This document shows, piece by piece, positions 1-9,295 of a stretch of 64,000 nt of DNA. Under the pieces are notes generated by a model. That model did no database searches. It was not told the DNA's origin and was given only the letters and a program-made list of their open reading frames with translations. The position numbers and the translations under genes are program-made. Each line of letters opens with the position of its first letter. The first letter of the stretch is position 1. Source of the stretch: Citrobacter werkmanii NBRC 105721 (GTDB taxonomy: Bacteria; Pseudomonadota; Gammaproteobacteria; Enterobacterales; Enterobacteriaceae); the NCBI GenBank assembly GCA_000759755.1, contig BBMW01000002.1, forward strand, positions 326,041-390,040. Reading direction: 5' to 3'.

Positions 1-516
1 GTCGCTGTTATAGCGCAGATGGAACGTTTCTTTGGCATGGACGACGCGGTCGTCGGCACGCCATCCGGCAACGGCGGAGCAGGTAACGGGCTGATTGATG
101 ATAGCTTCAAGGGCGGTAATGCCACGTGAAATATCATCAATTAGCTCTTTGTCATTCCAGTTTCCGCTTCGCGCCTGCCAGGCATGGTGATCCCAGGCAT
201 GCAAACCGGTTTCATGAAGCAGGGCGGTTTGCGCAATAATTGCCGCATTGGCCTGGCCGATCTCTTTTCCCGGCCATGCTGTACCCGCCAGCAAAATATC
301 CCACCCGTAGAGCGATGCTGCGTTTGAGCGCAGCATCTTCCACAGAAATTGTGGCTTCACCAGACGCCAGAGATGGCGTCCCATGTTGTCAGGTCCCACG
401 CTAAAGAAAAAACTTGCCCGAACGTTATGTCGGTTCAATGTCTCCAGCAGGCGGGGCACGCCTTCGCGTGTCCCCCTGAATGTGTCGACATCAATGCGCA
501 AGCCAACTTTGGTCAT
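1..516 (-). CDS. arnD: ArnD, 4-deoxy-4-formamido-L-arabinose-phosphoundecaprenol deformylase (5' part only)
   Basis: Polysaccharide-deacetylase-fold enzyme that removes the formyl group from undecaprenyl-phosphate-linked formyl-aminoarabinose before transfer to lipid A. The first 172 codons lie in the window and the rest runs off the left edge. It opens [20 protein letters not shown], the family's N-terminal metal-site region, and continues without a stop. The start ATG (516-514) overlaps the arnA stop in an ATGA junction, so it is translationally coupled as in the E. coli arnBCADTEF operon. arnT, arnE and arnF would be expected beyond the window. Confidence 0.93.
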   Translation of the reverse strand, partial: MTKVGLRIDVDTFRGTREGVPRLLETLNRHNVRASFFFSVGPDNMGRHLWRLVKPQFLWKMLRSNAASLYGWDILLAGTAWPGKEIGQANAAIIAQTALLHETGLHAWDHHAWQARSGNWNDKELIDDISRGITALEAIINQPVTCSAVAGWRADDRVVHAKETFHLRYNSD

Positions 517-2495
517 GATGTGTGTTCCGTGATATCCACACTGCGTAAGAAGAAGTCCAGCGTCTCTTCTACCGTTTCCTGCATCTCAATGGTGGGTTCC
601 CAGTTCAGGCAACGTTTTGCGTTGCGAATATTGGGCTTACGGTGCTCAACGTCCTGATAACCTTTACCATAGTAGGTGCTGCTTTCGACGTCGCGGAAAC
701 CGGCAAACGGCGGAAAATGCTGACGTAATGGATGTTTTTCAAAGCAGGTTAGCAGCATTTCTGCCAGTTCCTGAATACTCGCTTCGTTTTCCGGGTTACC
801 GATGTTGATAATCTCGCCGTCACAGCGTCCGCCTTCATTTTCAATAATGCGGTACAGGGCTTCGATACCATCGCGAATATCGGTAAAACAGCGCTTTTGC
901 TTGCCGCCTTCAATCAGCTTAATCGGTGAGCCTTCCACCAGATTGAGAATCAATTGGGTGATGGCGCGTGAGCTGCCGATACGCGCGGCGTTAAGACTGT
1001 CCAGACGCGGTCCCATCCAGTTAAACGGACGGAACAGGGTGAAGCGCAACCCCTCTTTTTCGCCGTATGCCCAGATTACGCGGTCCAGCAACTGCTTGGA
1101 AACGGAGTAGATCCAACGTGGTTTATTCACCGGGCCGACGATCAGATTCGAGCTGTCCTCATCGAAGACTTTATCGGTACACATGCCGTAGACTTCGGAG
1201 GTTGACGGGAAAATGATGCGCTTACGGTACTTCACGCAGTAGCGAATGATTTTCAGGTTCTCTTCAAAATCGAGTTCAAACACGCGCAGTGGGTTGCGGG
1301 TATATTCGATTGGCGTTGCGATCGCCACCAGCGGCAATACGACGTCGCATTTTTTCACATGATATTCAATCCATTCGGAGTGAATGCTAATGTCGCCTTC
1401 GACGAAATGGAAACGCGGATGTTGCAGGAAACGCCCAATTGCGTCGCTGCCAATATCGAGTCCATATACTTCGTAATTGTCTTCTTGCAGCAGGCGCTCG
1501 GTCAGGTGGTTACCAATGAAGCCGTTAACGCCAAGGATCAGCACGCGAGTACGACGTTTGCTGGTGGTAACTGACTGGCTGTTCAGACGAGAACCGGGTA
1601 CCAGGCCCAGAACCTGCGCCAGCTGTGAGCCTTGCATCGCAATACCATCGCCAGCTTGTCCGGTAATAATCTCCAGTGCGCCATCGGCACAGGCGATCAG
1701 CAAAGGCGACACGGAGATGACGGTGCCCGGTTGGGCTGCAAGGTCATTTGTGCAAACACGCGACGACCAGACGGTGAACTTTTGCGTGCCAACATAGCTA
1801 AATGCACCCGGCCACGGATCGCTGACGGCGCGGACCTGGTTATGCAGCTCCGCGGTGGGTTTGTTCCAGTCCAGGAAGCTATCTTCCGGCGTGCGGCGGC
1901 CAAAACAGGTAGCCTCTGCTTCCTGTTGCGGGCGTTCTGCATAATCGCCCGTTTTAATCGCGGGCAGCGCTTGTTCCAGCAGCTGACGCGCAGCCTGGCA
2001 CAATTTATGGTGCAGCGTTAACGCCACATCATCCGAAGAGATAGCGACAGACTGCTGGGCGATAATAGCGCCAGCGTCTGCACGTTTGACCATGCGATGA
2101 AGCGTGACGCCGGTTTCGGTTTCGCCATTGACCAATACCCAGTTCAGCGGCGCGCGGCCGCGGTATTTTGGCAGCAGCGAGCCGTGCAGATTAAATGCCC
2201 CCTTAGGCGCAAGACTGAGGATCTCCTCACTCAGTAAATGGCGATAGTAGAACGAGAAGATAACATCGGGTGCCAGTTGGCTAATGCGCTCGATCCACAA
2301 AGGATGATTAACCTCGTCCGGGGCGTAAACCGGAATACCGGCGCTGGCGGCGAGGCGGGAAACAGAGCCAAAAAACGCTTTTTCACCCGGGTTGTCGGTG
2401 TGCGTAAAAATTGCGGCGATTTCATAACCTGCATCCAACAAGGCCTGGACACCCTGACATCCCATATCGTGATAGGCAAATACGACGGCTTTCAT
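513..2495 (-). CDS. arnA: ArnA, bifunctional UDP-Ara4N formyltransferase / UDP-glucuronate oxidative decarboxylase
   Basis: 660 residues, the family's usual length. The N-terminal formyltransferase half (about 1-305) has the catalytic set N102, H104 (in NLHGSLLP) and D140. The C-terminal half (about 315-660) is an SDR-type dehydrogenase/decarboxylase with the Rossmann motif [10 protein letters not shown] and a Ser-Glu pair in PSTSEVYG. It oxidises and decarboxylates UDP-glucuronate to the 4-keto pentose and later N-formylates UDP-aminoarabinose, in the cytoplasm. Start and stop overlap arnC and arnD by four bases each, indicating a tightly coupled operon for polymyxin-resistance lipid A modification. 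Confidence 0.97.
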   Translation of the reverse strand: MKAVVFAYHDMGCQGVQALLDAGYEIAAIFTHTDNPGEKAFFGSVSRLAASAGIPVYAPDEVNHPLWIERISQLAPDVIFSFYYRHLLSEEILSLAPKGAFNLHGSLLPKYRGRAPLNWVLVNGETETGVTLHRMVKRADAGAIIAQQSVAISSDDVALTLHHKLCQAARQLLEQALPAIKTGDYAERPQQEAEATCFGRRTPEDSFLDWNKPTAELHNQVRAVSDPWPGAFSYVGTQKFTVWSSRVCTNDLAAQPGTVISVSPLLIACADGALEIITGQAGDGIAMQGSQLAQVLGLVPGSRLNSQSVTTSKRRTRVLILGVNGFIGNHLTERLLQEDNYEVYGLDIGSDAIGRFLQHPRFHFVEGDISIHSEWIEYHVKKCDVVLPLVAIATPIEYTRNPLRVFELDFEENLKIIRYCVKYRKRIIFPSTSEVYGMCTDKVFDEDSSNLIVGPVNKPRWIYSVSKQLLDRVIWAYGEKEGLRFTLFRPFNWMGPRLDSLNAARIGSSRAITQLILNLVEGSPIKLIEGGKQKRCFTDIRDGIEALYRIIENEGGRCDGEIINIGNPENEASIQELAEMLLTCFEKHPLRQHFPPFAGFRDVESSTYYGKGYQDVEHRKPNIRNAKRCLNWEPTIEMQETVEETLDFFLRSVDITEHTS

Positions 2496-3475
2496 GCGCG
2501 GTTTTCCTCGGTTGACTGCGTGGTTTGTGGGCGGATAACGTGTTGAACAAAATAGCGGGGGCGGGCGCGGACATCGTTATAGATGCGACCGATATATTCG
2601 CCGAGTAAACCCATGCCAATGAACTGTGCGCCGATAAAGGTAAACAGGACGGCAAACAGCATGAATACCCCTTCCGCGGCCCACTGCGGGCCGAGCGTCA
2701 GGCGTAACACAACAAGCAGAACGGACAGCGTAAAGCCCGTGGCGGCAATCACGCTGCCGAGCAGGCTCAACATACGTAACGGCGTGGTGGTCAGACAGGT
2801 CACCAGGTCATACATCAGGTTGATCAGACGCATGAAGCTGTATTTAGAGTCACCAAATTCACGCTCTGCATGGTGCACCGGGATCTCCGTGGCGCGACGG
2901 GCAAAAATGTTGGCCAGAATCGGAATAAAGGTGCTGCGTTCCTGGCAATGCAGCATGGCATCGACAATATGGCGACGATAGGCGCGTAGCATGCAGCCGT
3001 AGTCGCCCATCGCTTTACCGGTAGTGCGCTGAATCAGGTGGTTGATCATACGCGAGGCGGTTTTACGAAATACGCTGTCCTGTCGGTTCTGGCGTACCGT
3101 TCCGACCACATCGAAACCTTCATCTGCGGTGGCAACCAGCCGGGGGATCTCTTCCGGCGGGTTTTGCAAATCGGCATCCAGCGTGATGATCAAGTCACCG
3201 GTGACATGGCTGAAACCGGCCATAATTGCCGAGTGCTGGCCGTAATTGCGGTTCAGCAGAATAGAAACGATATGGCTGTTCGGCGCCTGTGAAGCGTCCA
3301 TCATCAGTTGCGCGGAACGGTCGCTGCTGCCGTCATCGATCAGCAAGATTTCATAATCTTTGCCCAATTTTTCGCAGGCGGCGCTGGTGCGTCTGATTAA
3401 TTCTGGCAGGCTTTCCTGTTCGTTAAAAACAGGAATGACCACTGAGACTTTCTTGATCGGTGTGGCTTCAAACAT
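2492..3475 (-). CDS. arnC: ArnC, undecaprenyl-phosphate 4-deoxy-4-formamido-L-arabinose transferase
   Basis: 327-residue family 2 glycosyltransferase anchored in the inner membrane. The N-terminal GT-A domain shows [16 protein letters not shown] near residue 12 and the metal-binding [12 protein letters not shown]. Two hydrophobic helices lie near residues 232-255 and 268-290. It moves formyl-aminoarabinose from UDP to undecaprenyl phosphate, giving the lipid-linked substrate of ArnD. Its stop overlaps the arnA start (ATGA), and it begins two bases after arnB ends. Confidence 0.96.
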   Translation of the reverse strand: MFEATPIKKVSVVIPVFNEQESLPELIRRTSAACEKLGKDYEILLIDDGSSDRSAQLMMDASQAPNSHIVSILLNRNYGQHSAIMAGFSHVTGDLIITLDADLQNPPEEIPRLVATADEGFDVVGTVRQNRQDSVFRKTASRMINHLIQRTTGKAMGDYGCMLRAYRRHIVDAMLHCQERSTFIPILANIFARRATEIPVHHAEREFGDSKYSFMRLINLMYDLVTCLTTTPLRMLSLLGSVIAATGFTLSVLLVVLRLTLGPQWAAEGVFMLFAVLFTFIGAQFIGMGLLGEYIGRIYNDVRARPRYFVQHVIRPQTTQSTEENRA

Positions 3476-3477
3476 AG

Positions 3478-4617
3478 TTATTGTCCTGCAATCTCGCGAA
3501 GCGCCGTAATGACCCGCTGGGTGTCGGTGGCGGTCATATCGGGGAACAATGGCAGCGAGCAGATGCGTGCGCTATTCCATTCTGTATTTGGCAGCGAAAG
3601 CGTGGTGAAGCGTTCGCGGTAATATTTTTGCGTATGGGCTGCACGAAAATGCAGACCGGTGCCGATATTTCTGGCCTTCAGCGCTTCCATTAAGGCATCT
3701 CTGTTCAGGCCGCAGCGCGCTTCGTCAACACGAATGATAAACAGGTGCCAGGCGTGAACGTGGGACCACTGGGGCAGGCTCAACGGTTGAAATGGCGTAT
3801 CGGCCAGCGCCTGTTGATATTCCTGGGCAATTTGTGCGCGGCGCGAGTTCAGTTGTTCCAGCTTCTTCAGCTGTACCAGCGCGATGGCGGCATTGATATC
3901 TGTGAGGTTGTATTTGTATCCTGGCGCCAACACTTCGGCCTGCGGCGCACGGCCGTAGGTTTGTCGATCGAAAGCATCAACGCCCAGGCCGTGAAACTTC
4001 AGACTGCGAAGCCGCTGGGCAAGCTGGCCGTCATCGGTAACAATCAGCCCACCCTCCGCACAGGTGATATTTTTGATGGCATGAAACGAGAAAATAGCGG
4101 TGCCGCGCGCGCCAACATGACGACCCTTATATAACGTCCCTACGGCGTGCGCCGCATCTTCGATGATCGGAATGCCATAGCGTTCGCCAATGGCATAAAT
4201 CGCGTCAAGGTCAGCAGGGGCGCCAGCGTAATGTACCGGAATAATCGCTTTGGTTCGTGGCGTGATGGCCGCTTCAATCTGCTCCGGTGTGACCATGAGC
4301 GTATCGCGATCAACATCGACCATGATTGGTGTGGCACCCAGCAGGACAATCATATTGAGGGTAGAAACCCACGTCATCGATGGCGTGATGACCTCATCGC
4401 CCGCACCGATGCCCAGCGCCATCAGCGTGATGTGCATTCCAGCAGTGGCGGAGCAGACGGCAACGGCATGCTTATTTCCCGTGAGCTGGCAGAAGGCTTC
4501 TTCCAACTGTTGATTTTGCGGGCCGGTGGTTATCCAGCCAGAATCCAGAACCGCCTTCACTGCGGCAAGCTCTTCAGCTCCCATAGCCGGGCGAGAGAAA
4601 GGCAAAAAGTCAGACAT
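3478..4617 (-). CDS. arnB: ArnB, UDP-4-amino-4-deoxy-L-arabinose--oxoglutarate aminotransferase
   Basis: PLP-dependent aminotransferase of the DegT/DnrJ/EryC1 family. It converts the UDP-4-keto-pentose made by ArnA to UDP-aminoarabinose using glutamate. The PLP-lysine segment reads [15 protein letters not shown]. Two ATG codons are adjacent (4620 and 4617). The AAGGA ribosome site ends only 3 bases before the first but 6 before the second, so the second is chosen, giving 379 residues as in E. coli. First gene of the arn operon; a candidate PmrA box lies about 100 bases upstream. Confidence 0.95.
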   Translation of the reverse strand: MSDFLPFSRPAMGAEELAAVKAVLDSGWITTGPQNQQLEEAFCQLTGNKHAVAVCSATAGMHITLMALGIGAGDEVITPSMTWVSTLNMIVLLGATPIMVDVDRDTLMVTPEQIEAAITPRTKAIIPVHYAGAPADLDAIYAIGERYGIPIIEDAAHAVGTLYKGRHVGARGTAIFSFHAIKNITCAEGGLIVTDDGQLAQRLRSLKFHGLGVDAFDRQTYGRAPQAEVLAPGYKYNLTDINAAIALVQLKKLEQLNSRRAQIAQEYQQALADTPFQPLSLPQWSHVHAWHLFIIRVDEARCGLNRDALMEALKARNIGTGLHFRAAHTQKYYRERFTTLSLPNTEWNSARICSLPLFPDMTATDTQRVITALREIAGQ

Positions 4618-4718
4618 CATTATTCCTTCAAGCCATTTAACGCACCGACGTTTTATTTTTAGCGATAAACAGGGGCGTCGTTAATTATTTATCAGGCTTC
4701 AAAGGTTAATGACTGAAG

Positions 4719-4735
4719 GTTAATTTATCCTTAAG
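4719..4735 (-). promoter_or_regulatory. Candidate PmrA (BasR) box of the arn promoter
   Basis: On the minus strand, CTTAAGGATAAATTAAC has two TTAA-core half sites five bases apart (CTTAAG-N5-ATTAAC), matching the known PmrA box layout. The first half is perfect and the second is degenerate. It lies 102 bases before the arnB start, in a 292-base gap to nudI. The gap holds further TTAA-type repeats (GGTTAAT at 4704 and 4718) but no gene I can see. Assignment is by pattern only. Confidence 0.5.
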
Positions 4736-4909
4736 AGTTTAAGGTTCGAGATATAAAGGAAAATAACGGTGTTTTTAATTTATTGTTTTGAAATCAAATG
4801 AATTTTACAGAAATTGCGTGGCGTAAACGGCATTGCTGTTTACCGTAGACAGGTCAATGCAATGCCGCAATTCAGAGGGTTTATTTTATGCCACTATTAG
4901 AATGATAAC

Positions 4910-5335
4910 TTAGAGTAATCCTTTCAGGGTTAACGTCTTACGCGTGGCGACATTTAAGTCGTACGTGCCAAGATCTTCCGGTTTAACCCAGGCGAACGCC
5001 TGAAACTCTTCGTTAATGTTCACTTCACGATTCTCCGCGACACAATCAAAGATAAGATAGATCATGTAAATCTCTTCCTGGCTGCCATCGGCATAGGTTT
5101 TGGTGCGAATATCATCACTGAAGGTCCATGGGGTAATTTCTGATAACACGAGCTGTTCGCCCAGTTCTTCCCTCACTTCCCGACGCAATGCTTCTTCGAT
5201 GCGTTCGCCCGCTTCAACACCGCCGCCAGAAAGCGCCCACTGGCCGGGGAACACGCCACGGTCATCAGCCATTTTGCACAGTAAATAACAGCCATTATTT
5301 TGTATTAATGGACAAACAATCGTTCTTTGGCGCAT
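4910..5335 (-). CDS. nudI: NudI, Nudix nucleoside triphosphatase
   Basis: 141 residues from [10 protein letters not shown], the E. coli length. The Nudix box is complete: [20 protein letters not shown] followed by ELGE. The family member in E. coli hydrolyses pyrimidine (deoxy)nucleoside triphosphates to monophosphates plus pyrophosphate. A longer frame starting at 5383 exists, but the ATG at 5335 has AAGGA nine bases upstream and matches the family start. In E. coli ais lies between nudI and arnB; here it is absent. Confidence 0.9.
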   Translation of the reverse strand: MRQRTIVCPLIQNNGCYLLCKMADDRGVFPGQWALSGGGVEAGERIEEALRREVREELGEQLVLSEITPWTFSDDIRTKTYADGSQEEIYMIYLIFDCVAENREVNINEEFQAFAWVKPEDLGTYDLNVATRKTLTLKGLL

Positions 5336-5652
5336 AAGTCGGATCCTTGTAGGGGAATACTGAGAATTCCATCGTGTGCCCATCTTACCTTTTGCTGGCG
5401 GCAGAAAAAACGCTTCCGTGACGATTAACCCTTCTTTAACTGAGGAGAAAGGGATGTTTGTTGAAAACGAGGGGTAGCTACGTTCGATTCTGCAATTAGC
5501 CGCAGAATTTAACCTTAACTCAAACTTGCAAGTAGTATTTGGTTACAATATGCCATTGCATCACTTTTTTAGCTCATTGATTCCTTGTCATCTGGCAGTA
5601 CAATTCCTCAGTTTTGGGGCTATGTTTTGATTCTTGCTGGAAAGGATAGAAA
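5336..5652. other. nudI-yfaZ divergent intergenic region (317 bp)
   Basis: Holds the divergent promoters of nudI and yfaZ. No RNA gene or repeat is recognised. The only coding-like object is a seven-codon ATG...TAG frame at 5454-5477 behind a strong AGGAG-type site, too short to call a gene. The part after about 5510 is AT-rich, as expected for a promoter. Confidence 0.5.
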
Positions 5653-6195
5653 ATGAAAAAAAGTTTAATGTTGGGTTTTGCCGGAATGCTGTTTGTTTCC
5701 GCGTCGGCGAGCGCAATTAGCATTAGTGGCCAGGCGGGCGAAGATTACACCAACCTTGGGTTTGGTATGGGAACTGAGTCTACCGGACTGGCGGTCAGCG
5801 GTAACTGGATGCATAACGATGACGACGGCGATGCAGCCGGTCTGGGACTGGGTCTGAATATTCCGCTTGGTCCGTTGCTGGCAACCGTTGGAGGAAAAGG
5901 TATTTATACTAATCCTAATGATGGTGATGAAGGCTACGCGGCGGCAGTTGGTGGCGGTCTGCAGTGGCCGATTGGCGATAGCTTCCGCCTGTTTGGTGAG
6001 TACTATTACTCTCCTGATTCGCTTTCCAGCGGTATCGACAGTTATGAAGAAGCCAATGCCGGTGCGCGTCTGACAATTATGCGCCCGCTGAGCATTGAAG
6101 CCGGTTATCGCTACCTGAACCTGGCGGGTAAAGATGGCAACCGCGATAACGCGATTGCTGATGGTCCGTACGTTGGGGTTAACGCCAGCTTCTGA
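5653..6195 (+). CDS. yfaZ: YfaZ, predicted outer-membrane protein
   Basis: 180 residues with a clear signal peptide (MKKSLMLGFAGMLFVSASASA, cleavage near residue 21). The mature part alternates glycine/aromatic-rich strands and ends in phenylalanine (VGVNASF), typical of a small outer-membrane beta-barrel. YfaZ has no established function that I know. AGGA precedes the ATG by about nine bases. A weak GC hairpin (GGCGCG...CGCGCC, 6203-6223) follows, before yfaY. Confidence 0.85.
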   Translation: MKKSLMLGFAGMLFVSASASAISISGQAGEDYTNLGFGMGTESTGLAVSGNWMHNDDDGDAAGLGLGLNIPLGPLLATVGGKGIYTNPNDGDEGYAAAVGGGLQWPIGDSFRLFGEYYYSPDSLSSGIDSYEEANAGARLTIMRPLSIEAGYRYLNLAGKDGNRDNAIADGPYVGVNASF

Positions 6196-6274
6196 TATTT
6201 CTGGCGCGGCGTTCAGTCGCGCCTTCCCCTCTCCATGCGCTATAGTGTTTTCATCATAAAAGCAGGAGAACACG

Positions 6275-7471
6275 ATGTTAAACGTGGAGATGCTATCCAC
6301 CGGGGATGAAGTGTTGCACGGACAAATCGTCGACACCAATGCCGCCTGGCTGGCTGATTTTTTCTTTAATCAGGGATTACCGTTAACCCGCCGCAATACG
6401 GTAGGGGACAATCTTGACGATTTGGTCGCTATTCTACGTGAACGTAGCGAACACGCCGATGTGCTGATCGTTAATGGCGGTCTGGGGCCAACCAGCGATG
6501 ATTTAAGCGCGCAGGCGGCGGCAACGGCGAAAGGCGAAGGGCTGGTACTGCATGAAGCATGGCTGGCCGAGATGGAGCGTTATTTCCGCGACCGTGGCCG
6601 CGTGATGGCGCCGAGCAACCGAAAACAGGCTGAGCTTCCTGCCAGCGCCGAATTTATCAATAATCCTGTCGGCACCGCGTGCGGATTCGCAGTGAAGCTA
6701 AACCGTTGCCTGATGTTCTTTACGCCTGGCGTGCCATCGGAATTTAAAGTCATGGTTGAGCATGAGATTCTGCCGCGTTTGCGTGAGCGTTTTTCTCTGC
6801 CTCAACCACCTCTCTGCCTGCGATTAACCACCTTTGGCCGTTCTGAAAGTGACCTGGCGCAGAGTCTGGATCCGCTGCCTTTGCCGCCGGGAGTAACAAT
6901 GGGCTACCGCTCGTCGATGCCGATTATTGAGCTGAAGCTAACCGGGCCGGATTCCCAACGAGACGCCATGCTGGCGCTGTGGCCTGAGGTGAAGCGGGTT
7001 GCCGGGCAGAATATGATTTTCGAAGGTACGGAAGGTTTGCCTGCGCAAATCGCCCGCACGTTGCAGGAGCGGCAATACAGTCTGACGCTGAGCGAACAGT
7101 TCACCGGTGGCTTGGTGGCGCTACAGCTTTCGCGTGCAAATGCTCCTTTGTTGGCAAGTGAAGTGGTTCCTCCCCAGGAAGAAACGCTGGCGCAAACGGC
7201 GCACTGGATTACCGAGCGACGCGGCAAACACTATGCCGGGCTGGCGCTGGCAGTATCGGCATTCGAAAGCGAACATATTAACTTTGCGCTGGCAACCCCG
7301 GATGGGACACATGCCTTACGCGTAAGGCTTAGCGCTAATCGCTACAGTTTGCCGATTCGTCAGGAAGTTTGCGCGATGATGGCGCTGAATATGCTGCGTC
7401 GTTGGCTAAACGGCCAGGATATTGCCAGCGAACACGGCTGGATTGAAGTGGTTGAATCGCTGACGATTTAA
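6275..7471 (+). CDS. yfaY: YfaY, CinA-like protein
   Basis: 398 residues. The N-terminal MoaB/MogA-like (COG1058) domain opens MLNVEMLSTGDEVLHGQIVD and contains the ligand-binding loop GGLGPTSDDL. The C-terminal part (about 250-398) corresponds to the CinA/PncC region but lacks the clear amidase signature of PncC, so deamidase activity should not be assumed. CinA-family proteins are linked to NMN deamidation and ADP-ribose hydrolysis; the role of YfaY itself is unsettled. It ends at a hairpin shared with the convergent Rpn remnant. Confidence 0.85.
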   Translation: MLNVEMLSTGDEVLHGQIVDTNAAWLADFFFNQGLPLTRRNTVGDNLDDLVAILRERSEHADVLIVNGGLGPTSDDLSAQAAATAKGEGLVLHEAWLAEMERYFRDRGRVMAPSNRKQAELPASAEFINNPVGTACGFAVKLNRCLMFFTPGVPSEFKVMVEHEILPRLRERFSLPQPPLCLRLTTFGRSESDLAQSLDPLPLPPGVTMGYRSSMPIIELKLTGPDSQRDAMLALWPEVKRVAGQNMIFEGTEGLPAQIARTLQERQYSLTLSEQFTGGLVALQLSRANAPLLASEVVPPQEETLAQTAHWITERRGKHYAGLALAVSAFESEHINFALATPDGTHALRVRLSANRYSLPIRQEVCAMMALNMLRRWLNGQDIASEHGWIEVVESLTI

Positions 7472-7478
7472 GCATTGA

Positions 7479-7503
7479 TTGGGAAGGCTACAAACCTTCC
7501 CAA
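7479..7503. terminator. Hairpin between yfaY and the Rpn remnant
   Basis: TTGGGAAGG and CCTTCCCAA form a perfect 9-bp stem with a 7-base loop, immediately after the yfaY stop and six bases from the convergent remnant. No long T tract follows on either strand, so termination efficiency is uncertain. Confidence 0.6.
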
Positions 7504-7509
7504 CCTGAC

Positions 7510-7710
7510 TCACTCTGTAACATCGCCAGGCAATAGCCCGGTAATTAACTGAACCAAATTATGATCAATTCCATTTTCCAGCATCATGCGAGCGATACGT
7601 AAGGCTTCTTCTTGCGTACCTTTTTGCACTCCCTGTTCTAATCCTTGCTGTATCCCTTCTTGTAGGCCATGGTGGTGGCCTTCTTGTCTTAGCCTCTCTG
7701 CGATCGTCAT
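7510..7710 (-). CDS. Possible orphan RpnS-like protein (internal start of the Rpn remnant)
   Basis: 66 codons starting MTIAERLRQEGHHHGLQEG. The ATG at 7710 has a near-perfect ribosome site (AAGGAGAGG, 7722-7714; AGGAG six bases from the start). That is much better than anything before the longer frame. Rpn genes are known to make, besides the nuclease RpnL, a small protein RpnS from an internal start that covers this C-terminal helical/tetrapeptide-repeat region and blocks RpnL toxicity. Here the nuclease half is gone while the RpnS-type frame and its ribosome site remain. Expression is an inference. Confidence 0.5.
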   Translation of the reverse strand: MTIAERLRQEGHHHGLQEGIQQGLEQGVQKGTQEEALRIARMMLENGIDHNLVQLITGLLPGDVTE

Positions 7711-7983
7711 CAACCTCTCCTTGTGATGGGGGGAACGTTCGGCAACCTCATGGATAAATGCGCTGACATGAGAAACATTGCCGTATCGTAGCAGGTAATT
7801 AAATAGCGTTTGCAGCTGGCTGTCATTAGCAGTGCTTGTAACTAAAAGCGAGACCAGCCGGTCCACCAGCCCCATCAAATCACGCTGCATCATGCGGTGT
7901 AGAGGTGGTTGATTTATCCATGGTAGTCCGTCACCTGAAGGGGAAGTTGGCATGACGGTACCTACTTTTAACAAGGGCTGCAT
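7510..7983 (-). pseudogene. N-terminally truncated Rpn/YhgA-family recombination-promoting nuclease (yfaD/rpnE position)
   Basis: The 157-codon frame matches the C-terminal third of the Rpn (YhgA-like, PD-(D/E)XK) family from RDLMGLVDRLVSLL onward. It continues through a helical segment, a run of degenerate four-residue repeats (EGIQQGLEQGVQKG), and the C-terminal EEALRIARMMLENGID. Full-length members have about 300 residues; the whole nuclease domain is missing. An in-frame stop lies just upstream, and only about 120 bases separate the frame from glpC. The first ATG (7983) has no purine-rich ribosome site. In E. coli yfaD (rpnE) lies at this place, so this is its decayed remnant. Confidence 0.75.
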
Positions 7984-8067
7984 GGGAGGATTTGGCTATT
8001 TGCGCGGGTGAATCAGAGATAAATACGGCCGATTGCAACGTATTCAATTAAGCGGAACAGAGTACGC

Positions 8068-8098
8068 AAAAATGCCCGGTAACAAACGCCACCGGGCA
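8068..8098 (-). terminator. Rho-independent terminator of glpABC
   Basis: On the minus strand, TGCCCGGT...ACCGGGCA (8-bp stem, 10-base loop) is followed by TTTTT. It begins seven bases after the glpC stop. Confidence 0.85.
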
Positions 8099-8104
8099 AC
8101 AGAG

Positions 8105-9295
8105 TTAACCCAATGCTTTGGCAAGCAGGGTGATCGGATGTTCACAGCGAAGGCTTGTAGACATCTCTATCTGCCATTTACAGGTTTCACAGTCGGTGAC
8201 AACGATATCGGCACCGCTTTCTTCAATCTGGCGGAATAACGGTGCGCCAATCGATTGTGATGTCGGGTAGTTTTCCTTTTTAAAGCCGTATGTCCCGGCG
8301 ATTCCGCAACACTGAGAATCTAACACCGTCAGCTCCAGTCCCGGAATTTGGCGCAGCAGCTCCAGCGTGTAGAGCGTCCAGCCCATTTTCTCCATATGGC
8401 AAGGCGTGTGATAGACCACTTTCAGCGGCAGCGTCTTCAGCGGCAACGTTTTGCCTTCATCAAGCTTGCGCCACAGCCAGCGGGTCGCCAGCTCAATATG
8501 TTCGCGCAGGCCCGTGTTGTCGACGTCCAGCACTTCCGGGTACTCATCGCGGAGTGCAAAGGTACAGGTTGATGAGGTGGCGATCACCGGAATGCCTTTC
8601 CCGTCAATCGCTTCCCTGAGCGAGGCCACGTTGCTCACCGCCTGCTTGCGGGCTTTATCGGTAAAGCCGTTGGCGATCAGCGGTACGCCGCAGCATTTTT
8701 CTTTGCTCAGCAGTTGTACGCCGGTTCCCATGGCGTTCAGGACCTTGATCAGGTCTTTGCCGAGTTGCGGATGGTTGTAATTAACAAAACAGCCGTGGAA
8801 AAAGGCGACCTGCTCCGGATACTGTGCCTGCTGGGCAGCAACGCTGCGATACCAGCGGCGGAACGTACCAAAGGAGTATTTCGGCAGCGTACGGCGATGG
8901 TCGATTTTCAGCGCGTAGTCCAGCAACTGGCGTACCGGTTTCAGCGAGGTGGCGGTATTCACTATCGGCGCGAACGGGGTGGATACACTTCCCATTAAAT
9001 CCGTATGGCTTAAAACAAAATTACGCAGCGATGGACGCGTAGTGTCATATTTGGCGCGCGCACGCTGGATGATATCGCCAATTTTCACATCTGACGGACA
9101 CGCCACTTCGCAGCGCTTACAGTTGATGCAGTATTTCAGCGCGTCGTCGTATAACGCGCCATCTTTCAGGCGCAGACGCTCGCCGTCCGGTCCGGCCTGT
9201 TTTGGGCCAGGGTAGCCCGGATTGACGCGGCTTACCGGGCAGGCGGTGGTGCACACCGTGCATTTGATACAACTTTCAAAACGTGTGTCGCTCAT
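8105..9295 (-). CDS. glpC: GlpC, anaerobic glycerol-3-phosphate dehydrogenase, membrane-anchor iron-sulfur subunit
   Basis: 396 residues. Two 4Fe-4S motifs lie at the N-terminus: C9, C12, C15, C19 and C56, C59, C62, C66. Two CCG (heterodisulfide-reductase-like) domains follow, with [11 protein letters not shown]...KCCGVPL and CHMEKMGW...QCCGIAG. It passes electrons from the GlpAB catalytic dimer to menaquinone at the inner membrane during anaerobic growth. Its start overlaps the glpB stop by four bases, and a strong terminator follows its stop. Confidence 0.97.
   Translation of the reverse strand: MSDTRFESCIKCTVCTTACPVSRVNPGYPGPKQAGPDGERLRLKDGALYDDALKYCINCKRCEVACPSDVKIGDIIQRARAKYDTTRPSLRNFVLSHTDLMGSVSTPFAPIVNTATSLKPVRQLLDYALKIDHRRTLPKYSFGTFRRWYRSVAAQQAQYPEQVAFFHGCFVNYNHPQLGKDLIKVLNAMGTGVQLLSKEKCCGVPLIANGFTDKARKQAVSNVASLREAIDGKGIPVIATSSTCTFALRDEYPEVLDVDNTGLREHIELATRWLWRKLDEGKTLPLKTLPLKVVYHTPCHMEKMGWTLYTLELLRQIPGLELTVLDSQCCGIAGTYGFKKENYPTSQSIGAPLFRQIEESGADIVVTDCETCKWQIEMSTSLRCEHPITLLAKALG

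Noticed and set aside
5665-6339. 224-codon frame antisense to yfaZ
   Set aside because: yfaZ has a signal peptide, ribosome site and family match; the antisense frame has none.
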